Source: JAHIQC01 sp964565645 (GTDB lineage: Bacteria; Actinomycetota; Coriobacteriia; Anaerosomatales; JAHIQC01). From it: a stretch of 64,000 bases of DNA. Location of the stretch: positions 62,001 to 126,000 of the forward strand of contig CAZMFQ010000009.1 in NCBI GenBank assembly GCA_964565645.1. Direction: 5' to 3'. A program made the position numbers and the translations under genes. Of this stretch, positions 1-6,791 are shown one piece after another; within the stretch, counting starts at the first letter, position 1, and each line of letters begins with the position of its first letter. The notes under the pieces are model-generated. The model ran no database searches. It was given only the letters and a program-made list of their open reading frames with translations, and was not told where the DNA came from.

Positions 1-270
1 CTGGAGAACACGATCCAGCGTCTCGTGGTGCTGGCCGAGGAGGACGAGATCACGGTCGCGGATCTCCCGCTCCACATCCTCGTGCGCGAGCCCGAACCCG
101 ACACGAGCACGATGACGCTCGAAGAAGAGATCGAGTCGCTCGAGCGCAGGCGGATCACCGCAGCACTGAGGCGGTACGGCTACGTGCAGGCACGGGCGGC
201 ACGGGCGCTCGGGATCACGCCGAGGCAGCTCGGCTACAAGATGCGCAAGTACGATATGGACACGGAGTAG
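1..270 (+). CDS. nifA: C-terminal fragment of a NifA/NtrC-type sigma-54 activator
   Basis: The frame is open from base 1, so only the last 89 residues are present. The fragment opens with LENTIQRLVVLAEEDEI, which matches the end of the AAA+ domain of sigma-54 enhancer-binding proteins (normally preceded by GNVREL). It ends in a Fis-type helix-turn-helix (about residues 55-85) with ALGITPRQLGYKMRKY, close to the NifA tail. Such proteins bind an upstream enhancer and remodel RNA polymerase-sigma-54. Two sigma-54 promoters in front of nifH and nifB in this window suit a NifA role. The assignment to nifA rather than another NtrC-family member is inference, because the sensor domain is outside the window. 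Confidence 0.75.
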   Translation: MENTIQRLVVLAEEDEITVADLPLHILVREPEPDTSTMTLEEEIESLERRRITAALRRYGYVQARAARALGITPRQLGYKMRKYDMDTE

Positions 271-321
271 ACCGCACGCGCGCTCCTCGGCAGTATGGGT
301 ACGTACGACCCGGGAGGCAGG

Positions 322-966
322 ATGCGCAAGGCGTTAGTACTCATCATCATCTCGGCGGCTGTCGTGGGCGCGGCGTTCGCGATCGCGCGGGGGCGCACCT
401 CGCTTGCCGGCCCGACGCACGAAGCGGACGACGCACCGGCGCCGGACTCCGAGGGCGTCAGCCGACCCCTGCCCACAGACCCCCTGCCGCTGCCCGACCC
501 GCTCGTGGATCCGCGCGTCGAGATCGTCAAGAGCGAGCGGAGGCTTCGCGTGTTCTCCGACGGCGCGCCCGTCAAGGGCTACCGCGTGGCTCTGGGGCGC
601 GAACCGCACGGCGACAAGGAACGCGAGGGCGACGGCCGCACGCCGGAGGGCGCGTTCTACGTCTGCACGCGCAACGGAGAGTCGCAGTACCACCGCTCCA
701 TCGGGCTCTCCTACCCCGACACCGAAGACGCGGAGCGCGGGCTCGCCGCGGGGCTCATCAACAAACGCGAGCACCGGACGATCGTCGAGGCCACACGGCA
801 CCTCAGGCAGCCTCCGTGGAACACGGCGCTCGGCGGCGAGATCATGATCCACGGCGGAGGCACGCGCGCGGACTGGACTGCGGGTTGCATCGCCCTGTCG
901 GACGAGGACGCCGAGGAGCTGTTCAACGCGTTGCCGCTCGGCACGCCGGTCTCGATACTGCCGTAG
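322..966 (+). CDS. L,D-transpeptidase (YkuD domain), membrane-anchored
   Basis: A 214-residue protein with an N-terminal hydrophobic segment (about residues 3-21), then a proline-rich linker, then a YkuD catalytic domain. The catalytic signature is HGGGTRADWTAGCIAL near the C-terminus, with the active-site Cys in the AGC element and the conserved His upstream. Family members cross-link peptidoglycan stem peptides outside the membrane (3-3 links) or attach proteins to them. I chose the ATG at 322 because GGGAGG sits 4 bases upstream; an in-frame ATG at 295 has no such site. The neighbour is the nifA-like gene ending at 270, but no functional link is visible. Confidence 0.85.
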   Translation: MRKALVLIIISAAVVGAAFAIARGRTSLAGPTHEADDAPAPDSEGVSRPLPTDPLPLPDPLVDPRVEIVKSERRLRVFSDGAPVKGYRVALGREPHGDKEREGDGRTPEGAFYVCTRNGESQYHRSIGLSYPDTEDAERGLAAGLINKREHRTIVEATRHLRQPPWNTALGGEIMIHGGGTRADWTAGCIALSDEDAEELFNALPLGTPVSILP

Positions 967-1002
967 GCCGCGGCGCGTCGGGCGCGCCGTGAGGCCTCGG
1001 CG

Positions 1003-1491
1003 TCACTTGCCGCGCTTGGCCGAGAGCGACTCGATCTCGAACACGAGGGCCGAAAACCCGGCCAGACGCTCCTCGATTCGCCACGGGCGCGAGGCCCAGT
1101 AGCCCTCCGGATCGGGTTCAAGATGCTCGACGAGCGTCTCGATCGCGCGGCGCTTCTCGTCCTCGGCGGTCGCGACGCGCAACGTCCCATGCATGACGAC
1201 GGACTCGAAGGGATGCTCGCACTCGCCCACCGTGTAGCCGTGGTCGATGATCACGGTGCCGCACGCGCGCGGTTCGCGCGTGATCGCATCGATCTTGCGG
1301 CCGGTGTGCGCGGCATGGAAGTAGAGCCGCATCGCCGAAGGATCGAACCCGTAACTCAGCGTGACCGCATAGGGCGCTCCGTCGTCGACGAGCGCGAAGG
1401 TCACGAAACGCCCGGCCCGCAGCAGCGCGAGGATCTCGTCGCGGTCGGTGATCTCACGGTCTGTGCGCCGCATGTGATAGGGCTCGGTCAT
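1003..1491 (-). CDS. Pyridoxamine 5'-phosphate oxidase-like flavin protein (NimA-like)
   Basis: A 162-residue single-domain protein of the split-barrel FMN-binding fold. It carries the family pattern beginning REITDRDEILALLRAGRFVTFALVDDGAPYA, broken here after its core: the segment RFVTFALVDDGAPYAVTLSY and the later FHAAHTGRKIDAI and EHPFESVVMHGTLR are typical of Pyridox_ox_2/NimA-like proteins. These bind FMN or heme and reduce small molecules; the substrate cannot be told from sequence. GAGGAGG lies 6 bases before the ATG. It is the only minus-strand gene between the nifA-like tail and the mop gene and appears to be a single transcript. Confidence 0.75.
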   Translation of the reverse strand: MTEPYHMRRTDREITDRDEILALLRAGRFVTFALVDDGAPYAVTLSYGFDPSAMRLYFHAAHTGRKIDAITREPRACGTVIIDHGYTVGECEHPFESVVMHGTLRVATAEDEKRRAIETLVEHLEPDPEGYWASRPWRIEERLAGFSALVFEIESLSAKRGK

Positions 1492-1573
1492 CCCGCCTCC
1501 TCGGTCGTCAGGTGGGTAGCGTACCGCAACAGCCGATGCGCCGGAACGGGCGATCCGTGACCACGGGGCGGGC

Positions 1574-1783
1574 CTACTCCACGCCGATCATCACGGCCGT
1601 CGCCTTGAAGATGGCCGTGGCCGGGCTGCCCTCCATCAGTCCAAGCTGGTCGGCGGCTTCGCTTGTCAGTGTCGCACTCACGTACTGGCCGCCGCCGATG
1701 TCGAGCTTGACCACCGCGCTCACCGGGCCGCGCGCGATCGAGACGACGGTGCCCTGCAGTTGGTTGCGTGCCGAAAGCCTCAT
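1574..1783 (-). CDS. mop: Mop (molbindin) molybdate-binding protein
   Basis: A 69-residue single Mop/TOBE domain: starts MRLSARNQLQGTVVSI, followed by GPVSAVVKLDIGGGQ and ends in the AVMIGVE strand. Stand-alone Mop proteins form hexamers that store molybdate in the cytoplasm. It is the last gene of the nifB-modA-modB-modC-mop unit, 12 bases after modC. The preceding ModC lacks the C-terminal Mop domain usually fused to it, so this small protein may supply that function in trans (inference). An AGAGGA site precedes the ATG. Confidence 0.85.
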   Translation of the reverse strand: MRLSARNQLQGTVVSIARGPVSAVVKLDIGGGQYVSATLTSEAADQLGLMEGSPATAIFKATAVMIGVE

Positions 1784-1795
1784 TCTCGTTCCTCT

Positions 1796-2539
1796 CTAGT
1801 TCCGGGCCCTGAGCGCCGCGGGCAGTTCCACGGCATGCAGGAGCCTGCGTATCTCCGGCGTGGCCGGATCGTCCAGAAGCTCGGCCGGCCTGCCCACCTG
1901 CACGACGCCGGTGCCGGAGTAGACCACAAGCGAATCCGCGAGCGCGAAGGCCTCGTAGAGGTCGTGCGTGACCATCACGACCGGGATGCCTCGCTCGCGC
2001 TGCACCTCGCGCAGGAGGCGCCGCATCTCCACGCGCACGGGAAGGTCGAGTGCGGACAGCGGCTCGTCGAGCAGCAGGATCCGCGGGTCGGGCGCGAGAG
2101 CGCGCGCAAGCGCGGCACGCTGCCGCTGGCCGCCGGAGATCTCGCGGGGCATCTTGTCCGCGAGCTCGGGGATGTGCATCGTCTCGAGCAGCTCCTCGGC
2201 ACGGAGTCTCTGCTCGCGGCGTCGCATGCCGCGCAGCGCGAACTCGACGTTGCCGCGCACGCTCATGTGCGGGAAGAGCTCAGAGGCCTGCGAGACGTAG
2301 CCGACGCCGCGATGTTCGGGCGGCACCCAGACCCCGGCGGCCGTGTCCACGAACACGCGGTCGCCCACGACTATGCGGCCGTCGTCGGGACGGCGGGAGC
2401 CCGTGAGCATCGAGAGTGTGAGGGACTTGCCCGCGCCGGAGTACCCGAACAGCACCGTGAACCCGGCCGGCACGCGCCAGCCCACATCGAGTTCGAACCC
2501 GGGCAGACTCGAGCGGACGCGCACCGAGACGGCGCTCAT
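1796..2539 (-). CDS. modC: Molybdate ABC transporter ATP-binding protein, short form
   Basis: A 247-residue ABC ATPase with Walker A GYSGAGKS (about residues 32-39), Q-loop, signature ISGGQRQR, Walker B ILLLDEPLSALD and switch His in MVTHD. It powers molybdate import with ModA and ModB. Its ATG overlaps the modB stop by 4 bases (ATGA), indicating translational coupling. Typical ModC proteins are about 350 residues because of a C-terminal Mop regulatory domain; this one ends just after the ATPase domain, and a separate Mop gene follows. The operon position behind nifB ties Mo uptake to Mo-nitrogenase assembly. Confidence 0.9.
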   Translation of the reverse strand: MSAVSVRVRSSLPGFELDVGWRVPAGFTVLFGYSGAGKSLTLSMLTGSRRPDDGRIVVGDRVFVDTAAGVWVPPEHRGVGYVSQASELFPHMSVRGNVEFALRGMRRREQRLRAEELLETMHIPELADKMPREISGGQRQRAALARALAPDPRILLLDEPLSALDLPVRVEMRRLLREVQRERGIPVVMVTHDLYEAFALADSLVVYSGTGVVQVGRPAELLDDPATPEIRRLLHAVELPAALRARN

Positions 2540-3216
2540 CGCGCCACCGCCGAGGAGAGCCGGTTGGCGAGCAGCAGGAACGCCGCTGAGGCCACGGTGA
2601 ACACGCCGACGAGCATGGTCGCGGTCCGCCAATCGCCGTAGACGACCGCGTTGTAGATCTCGAGCGCCATCGTGTTGGTCCGCCCGGGCATGTTGCCCGC
2701 GACCATGATGGTGGCTCCGAACTCGCCGAGAGCGCGCGCAAACGAGAGAGCGAGCCCGGCGATGATGCCGCGTGCCGCCAGGGGCAGTGTGACCGCGAAC
2801 GCGGCCTGCAGCTCGGTCCGTCCGAGCGTGCGGGCCGTCTCGATGAGCGCCGGGTCGACCGCCTCTATCGCCGAACGCGCCGTCTTGACCGTGAACGGCA
2901 AGGCGATGGCGAAAGACGCGACGACCGCCGCCTGCCAGGTGAACGTGAGGCCGACCGGGGTGCCCGTAAGAGATGCGGACAGCCTGCCGAGGAGCCCGTT
3001 GCGCCCGATGAGCAGCAGGAGATAGTAGCCCGTCACCACGGGGGGCAGCACGAGCGGCAACGTCACGAACACGTCGAGCACGGCCTTGCCGCGGAACGAG
3101 CGGCTCGCGAGCACCCATGCGAGCGGCACGCCCACGAGCGCGACGGCGACGGTGGCCGCAAGCGCGACCTGGAAGCTCAGTCTGAGCGGGAACGCCATCT
3201 GGACGAGCGCCTCCAC
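2536..3216 (-). CDS. modB: Molybdate ABC transporter permease
   Basis: A 226-residue membrane protein with five or so hydrophobic helices and the binding-protein-dependent permease loop (SFARALGEFGATIMVAGN), the EAA motif that docks on ModC. Family members form the homodimeric channel for molybdate. I chose the GTG at 3216, six codons before the first Met, because GGGGGAG lies 7 bases upstream and the start falls 4 bases after the modA stop. It overlaps modC by 4 bases. Confidence 0.9.
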   Translation of the reverse strand: MEALVQMAFPLRLSFQVALAATVAVALVGVPLAWVLASRSFRGKAVLDVFVTLPLVLPPVVTGYYLLLLIGRNGLLGRLSASLTGTPVGLTFTWQAAVVASFAIALPFTVKTARSAIEAVDPALIETARTLGRTELQAAFAVTLPLAARGIIAGLALSFARALGEFGATIMVAGNMPGRTNTMALEIYNAVVYGDWRTATMLVGVFTVASAAFLLLANRLSSAVAR

Positions 3217-3220
3217 GCGA

Positions 3221-4096
3221 TCACTCCCCCAGCGTCTTGAAGCCGTGTGCAGCAAGCACGGACTGCGCCTCAGGCGTGAGCAGATAGTCCACGAACGCCC
3301 GCGCCGCGGCCGGGGAGGCGGCGTCCGCGAGGGGTGCTGCGACGTAGCGGGCGGGAGCGACCTCATCGGCGGGAGCGGTGTACACGATCTCCACATCGTC
3401 GCGACCGAGCGCCTCGCTGGCGAAGCCCAGCCCCGCGTCCACCTCGCCCCGCGCCACGAAATCGAGGGTCTGGGCCGCGTTCTCCCCGTAGACGAACCGG
3501 GCCTCGAGCGCGGGCCACAGGCCGATCGTGGTCAGCCACTCCCTGCTCTTGGTCCCATGCGGCGCGGTCTCGGGGTCTCCGGTCGCAAGACGTGCGGCGC
3601 GCATGAGGTCGGCGGGCCCCTCGATGCGCGCCGGGTTTCCGGCGGGAACGAAGATCACGACCTCGTTGCCGCAGAAGGTGGCGGTCTCCTCGGCGGATAT
3701 GAGGCCCGAGGCCACCAGCGCGTCGACCTGTTTGGGACCGGCGCTCGCGAACACGTCGACCGGCGCACCGCCCTCGATCTGCTTCTGGAGCTGCCCCGAG
3801 GACCCGAAGTTGTACACGAGCCGGACGCCCGTGCGCTCCTCGAAACCCGGGGCGAGTTCCTCGAACGCGCGCTTGAGGGTGGTCGCCGCGCTCACCCGAA
3901 TCTCAGTCGGCGGCTCCGAGGAGGGCGAACCGCCCGGCGCCGAGTCCGCGGAACCGGACGGCGCAGAGCCCGGAACGCACCCTGAGAGAAGCGACGCGGC
4001 CACAAGCGCGCCGGCCAGCACGAACGCGACCGCGACCGGGCGCACGAAGCGCGCGAGACCGTGCGGCGCGGCGGATGTCAGGACCTTCGCGTCCAT
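3221..4096 (-). CDS. modA: Molybdate-binding lipoprotein of the ABC importer
   Basis: A 291-residue exported protein. A hydrophobic signal (residues 19-39) ends in the lipobox LLSGC with Cys40 as lipidation site, followed by a Ser/Pro/Gly-rich linker and a type II periplasmic-binding domain starting at EIRVSAATTLKRAFEELAP. The segments FGSSGQLQKQIEGGAPVDVF and YGENAAQTLDFVARGEVDAG are classic ModA signatures. It captures molybdate outside the membrane for ModBC. It starts 2 bases after the nifB stop, so expression with nifB is almost certain. Confidence 0.92.
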   Translation of the reverse strand: MDAKVLTSAAPHGLARFVRPVAVAFVLAGALVAASLLSGCVPGSAPSGSADSAPGGSPSSEPPTEIRVSAATTLKRAFEELAPGFEERTGVRLVYNFGSSGQLQKQIEGGAPVDVFASAGPKQVDALVASGLISAEETATFCGNEVVIFVPAGNPARIEGPADLMRAARLATGDPETAPHGTKSREWLTTIGLWPALEARFVYGENAAQTLDFVARGEVDAGLGFASEALGRDDVEIVYTAPADEVAPARYVAAPLADAASPAAARAFVDYLLTPEAQSVLAAHGFKTLGE

Positions 4097-4098
4097 GA

Positions 4099-5040
4099 CT
4101 ACACCACCATGTCCAGGTACTCCTCGGCGAGGTGCGCCATGAGGGTCTCGGACTCCATGTCCTGGTCCTTGCCGATGAGGCCGCACGCGTCCGCCCTGCA
4201 CTGCTGGCAGTGGCTCATCTGGCTGATGAACTCCTCGCACGAGCCGCGCATCGCGTGGATCTCTGCAGGACTCGGAGGGGTGACGCCCGCGAACCGCGCC
4301 TGCGGGATGAGCGGCAGCACGTTGCTCATGTGCGCCCCCTCCGCTCCGGCCACCTGGGCGATGGCGGGCAGCTCGAACTCGTTGACGTGCGGGATGTAGA
4401 CCGAGTTGACCTTGACCACGAGACCCGCGGCCACGGCGCGCCGCAGACCGGTCCACTGCCGCGAGAGCAGGTGCTCGGCGGCCTCCATCCCGCGCAGCCG
4501 CTCGCCGTCGGGCCCGGTGACCCAGGCGTAGACCTCGGCGGCGGTCTCCGGCATCACGGCGTTGATCGTCACCGTGAGCGAGCGGACGCCCACCTCGACC
4601 AGGTCCGCCACCCGCGCCGGCAGCTCGAGGCCGTTGGTCGAGACGCACCCGATGATCTCAGGGTACTCCGCGCGCAGCATCGCGAGCGTCTCGAACGTTG
4701 CGTCGTTGGCGAGCGGGTCACCGGGACCGGCGATCCCTACCGCGCCTATGTTGCCGTTGCGCTCGACGACCGCGCGCACGCGCTCCATGGCCTCCGACGG
4801 GCTCAGGATCACACTGGCGACTCCGGGCCGCGACTCGTTGACACAATCGAACTTGCGCACGCAGTACCCGCACTGGATGTTGCACTCGGGCGCGACCGGA
4901 AGGTGGATGCGTCCGGTCCGGCCGTGCGCCGCCTTCGAGAAGCACGGATGCTCGTTGAGCACGAGCCGTTCGTTGGCGGTGGACGGCGGGCATGCATGCA
5001 AGGCGGGTGTCGTGCTGGCTTTGGTCGGCTCGAGACTCAT
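4099..5040 (-). CDS. nifB: Nitrogenase cofactor biosynthesis radical SAM protein NifB
   Basis: A 313-residue radical SAM enzyme that builds NifB-co, the 8Fe core of the nitrogenase cofactor. The segment IHLPVAPECNIQCGYC holds the CX3CX2C cluster ligands (Cys53, 57, 60), followed by KFDCVNESRPGV, diagnostic for NifB. A Cys-rich C-terminal part (CEEF, HCQQCRADACG) is also typical. It is the short form, with no NifX-like C-terminal domain. I prefer the ATG at 5040 because AGGAGG lies 4 bases upstream; an in-frame GTG at 5067 is the alternative. It has its own sigma-54 promoter and heads the nifB-modABC-mop unit. Confidence 0.95.
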   Translation of the reverse strand: MSLEPTKASTTPALHACPPSTANERLVLNEHPCFSKAAHGRTGRIHLPVAPECNIQCGYCVRKFDCVNESRPGVASVILSPSEAMERVRAVVERNGNIGAVGIAGPGDPLANDATFETLAMLRAEYPEIIGCVSTNGLELPARVADLVEVGVRSLTVTINAVMPETAAEVYAWVTGPDGERLRGMEAAEHLLSRQWTGLRRAVAAGLVVKVNSVYIPHVNEFELPAIAQVAGAEGAHMSNVLPLIPQARFAGVTPPSPAEIHAMRGSCEEFISQMSHCQQCRADACGLIGKDQDMESETLMAHLAEEYLDMVV

Positions 5041-5088
5041 GGCGCCTCCTGCTGGCGGGTTTGGCACGGTTTCGCTGCCTGCGTAAGA

Positions 5089-5103
5089 ACAAGCATCGTG
5101 CCA
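5089..5103 (-). promoter_or_regulatory. Sigma-54 (-24/-12) promoter of nifB
   Basis: Read on the minus strand the element is TGGCAC-GATGC-TTGT. The -24 box is a perfect TGGCAC and the 5-bp spacer is right. The -12 box has GT where GC is normal, so it is a slightly imperfect site. It lies about 50 bases before the nifB start and 72 bases downstream of the shared palindrome, the same layout as at nifH. Confidence 0.7.
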
Positions 5104-5165
5104 TTCCGATACCCCCTTCTACCTGCTGTTTTTCACCCCGCCGAGGAATGGCGCACGACAGTTTC

Positions 5166-5199
5166 GTGCCCCGTGCGACATTTGTGTCGCACGGGGCAC
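5166..5199. promoter_or_regulatory. Proposed enhancer for nifB inside a 34-bp perfect inverted repeat
   Basis: Perfect 15-bp arms flank a 4-base centre (TTTG on the plus strand). The inner core GCGACA-N4-TGTCGC at 5175-5190, plus three flanking bases (5172-5190), is identical over 19 bp to a site upstream of nifH. The outer arms (GTGCCCC...GGGGCAC) are unique to this copy and could also form a hairpin at the end of the ferredoxin transcript, although no T-tract follows. The proposed role is a binding site for the NifA-type activator. Confidence 0.65.
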
Positions 5200-5208
5200 C
5201 GGGGGGCG

Positions 5209-5484
5209 TCAGACGGTGACGTAGGTCTGGGCCTTCTTCGCGCAGACCTTGCCGCAGGACTGGCAGCCGATGCAGGCGCCGGGATCGGCGACCGACATGA
5301 CGGTGGTCACCATCTCCTCGCCGTCGTCGTCCTCATCGTCGTCATACGGCTTCTCGATCGGGGCGAGCACTCCCCGGCCGCAGACCTTGTAGCAGCGGCC
5401 GCAGCCGATGCAGGCCTCGAAGTCCACGGCGTCCAGATAGCTTGGTGTCCACGGCGAACCTCCGCGGGTGAGAGCCTCGGCCAT
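5209..5484 (-). CDS. Nif-type 2[4Fe-4S] ferredoxin
   Basis: A 91-residue ferredoxin with two cluster motifs, CIGCGRCYKVC near residue 25 and CIGCQSCGKVC near residue 72, separated by a very acidic insert (YDDDEDDDGEE). The length and spacing agree with the nif-specific ferredoxin III family. It probably carries electrons for nitrogenase or for NifB chemistry; which one cannot be read from sequence. It is the last gene of the main nif operon, one base after nifI2. Confidence 0.85.
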   Translation of the reverse strand: MAEALTRGGSPWTPSYLDAVDFEACIGCGRCYKVCGRGVLAPIEKPYDDDEDDDGEEMVTTVMSVADPGACIGCQSCGKVCAKKAQTYVTV

Positions 5485-5485
5485 G

Positions 5486-5911
5486 CTAGGCCACCGCCTC
5501 GGTGCCTACGGCACCGGTACGGATGGTCCGGGCGTCCTCGATCGAGGAGACGAAGACCTTGCCGTCACCGGGCTGGCCTGTCTTGTTCACATCGATGATC
5601 GCCTTGATGACCGAGGGGGCGTCGGCGTCGGTGACGATCATCGTGAGCATGCGCTTGGGGACATAGAGCGCGACCTTCGGCAGCGTGTGCTCGAGCGCGT
5701 AGGTCGAGGGGGTCGGCTTGATCTTGACGTGCGTCGCGTTGCAGACCTGTCCGTCGAGATCCATGTCCTGCAGCGTGCACGCCACGTCGCCGCGCTGCTT
5801 GCCCCGGCCTTCGACAGTCTGGATGGAGACCGACGGCAGCCCGATGGCCGCAAGCGCCGCCTTGGTCTCGGGGAGCTTGTCCCTGCGGATGATGGCGGTG
5901 ATCTCCTTCAT
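5486..5911 (-). CDS. nifI2: NifI2, PII-like nitrogenase switch protein
   Basis: A 141-residue PII-family protein, longer than ordinary GlnB because of an extended T-loop region (QRGDVACTLQDMDLDGQVCNATHVKIKPTP, here described rather than counted exactly). The ends are canonical: MKEITAIIRRDKLPETKAAL and GDGKVFVSSIEDARTIRTG. In methanogens and some bacteria NifI1 and NifI2 form a complex that inhibits dinitrogenase when ammonium rises, an effect relieved by 2-oxoglutarate. It directly follows nifI1 with a 2-base gap. Confidence 0.92.
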   Translation of the reverse strand: MKEITAIIRRDKLPETKAALAAIGLPSVSIQTVEGRGKQRGDVACTLQDMDLDGQVCNATHVKIKPTPSTYALEHTLPKVALYVPKRMLTMIVTDADAPSVIKAIIDVNKTGQPGDGKVFVSSIEDARTIRTGAVGTEAVA

Positions 5912-5913
5912 GT

Positions 5914-6231
5914 CTACAGCCCCGCCTCTCCGGTGCGGATCGTGTAGGCCTCCTCGACCGGAGAGAGGAATATCTTGCCGTCACCGATGAACCCGGTGCG
6001 CGCCTTGTCCTCGATGAGGTCCACGACGGGACCGGCCTCGTCGTCCTCGACGACCATCATGAGGAGCGTCTTGGGCAGCTCGTCGTAGTAGATCGGGCCG
6101 ACCTGCAGGCCCTTCTGCTTGCCGCGCCCGAACACGGGCATCTTGGTGAGCGAGCCGAAACCGGCTCCCTCGAGGGCCAGGACGACCTCCTGCTCCTTCT
6201 CGGGCCTGATGAACGCTCGAACCATCTTCAT
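5914..6231 (-). CDS. nifI1: NifI1, PII-like nitrogenase switch protein
   Basis: A 105-residue PII-family protein: MKMVRAFIRPEKEQEVVLAL at the start, a T-loop with GRGKQKGLQVG, and the PII C-signature GDGKIFLSPVEEAYTIRTG. It partners NifI2 to switch off nitrogenase post-translationally. An AAGGAAG site lies about 8 bases before the ATG. Its placement after nifX is unusual, because nifI1-nifI2 normally sit between nifH and nifD in the archaeal and clostridial operons known for them. Confidence 0.92.
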   Translation of the reverse strand: MKMVRAFIRPEKEQEVVLALEGAGFGSLTKMPVFGRGKQKGLQVGPIYYDELPKTLLMMVVEDDEAGPVVDLIEDKARTGFIGDGKIFLSPVEEAYTIRTGEAGL

Positions 6232-6320
6232 CGTGTCGCTTCCTTCCTTCTCGCCTGATCGTCGTATGGGTGGTCGCCCGCGCGAGCGGGCCGGTGCGGC
6301 CGGAGCCGCGGGTATGCCGT

Positions 6321-6791
6321 TCAGCAGCCGCAGCCGCCTGATGCCTCACAGGAACAGGTGCCGATGTCGTCGGCGTCTCCCGGCCCCGCGCACTGCTCGT
6401 TCGCGAGCGCCTTGCGCATCCAGGGCGCCGGATTGGTCGCCATGGTGGTGGCGAGCGCCTCGACCGTCGCCTCGATCGAGGTCCCCTGCTCGGCCTTGAG
6501 GGGCATGATGCCGCCCCGTACGAGCTTGGCCGCGCTCGGCCCGCCGATCTCGGTGAAGTACACGATCCTCACGTCGGCGAGCTTGGCGATCTTGCTGCTC
6601 ACGGCCTGATCGTGCTCGACGCCCATGCCGCGGGTGCCCACGACCTCCAGGTCGAGGTCGCCGTCGGCCACGCTGCGCAGCTCCACGAAGGTGCCGCCCT
6701 CAGGTGTGACGTCCCAGACGGCGAACGCGCCCGCCCGCCCGAAGTGCTCGTCGATCGTCGTGCCTCGTGTGGAGGCGAACGCCACCTTCAT
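6321..6791 (-). CDS. nifX: NifX-type iron-molybdenum cofactor carrier
   Basis: A 156-residue protein of the dinitrogenase iron-molybdenum cofactor family. It begins MKVAFASTRGTTIDEHFGRAGAF, with the conserved DEHFGRA element, and has the later YFTEIGGPSAAKLVRGGIMP core. NifX/NafY proteins bind NifB-co or FeMo-co precursors and pass them between NifB, NifEN and apo-NifDK. The tail after residue 135 is Cys-rich (CSCEASGGCGC) and could bind metal. The ATG overlaps the nifEN stop by 4 bases. An 89-bp spacer separates it from nifI1; I see no clear promoter there. Confidence 0.9.
   Translation of the reverse strand: MKVAFASTRGTTIDEHFGRAGAFAVWDVTPEGGTFVELRSVADGDLDLEVVGTRGMGVEHDQAVSSKIAKLADVRIVYFTEIGGPSAAKLVRGGIMPLKAEQGTSIEATVEALATTMATNPAPWMRKALANEQCAGPGDADDIGTCSCEASGGCGC

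Noticed and set aside
5041..5075. A second sigma-54 box, TGGCAC at 5062 on the plus strand
   Set aside because: The spacing to the following GC is one base short, and no plus-strand gene follows it.
5041..5208. Classical NifA site TGT-N10-ACA before nifB or nifH
   Set aside because: I read both upstream regions on both strands and found no match with correct spacing, only the different GCGACA-N4-TGTCGC site.
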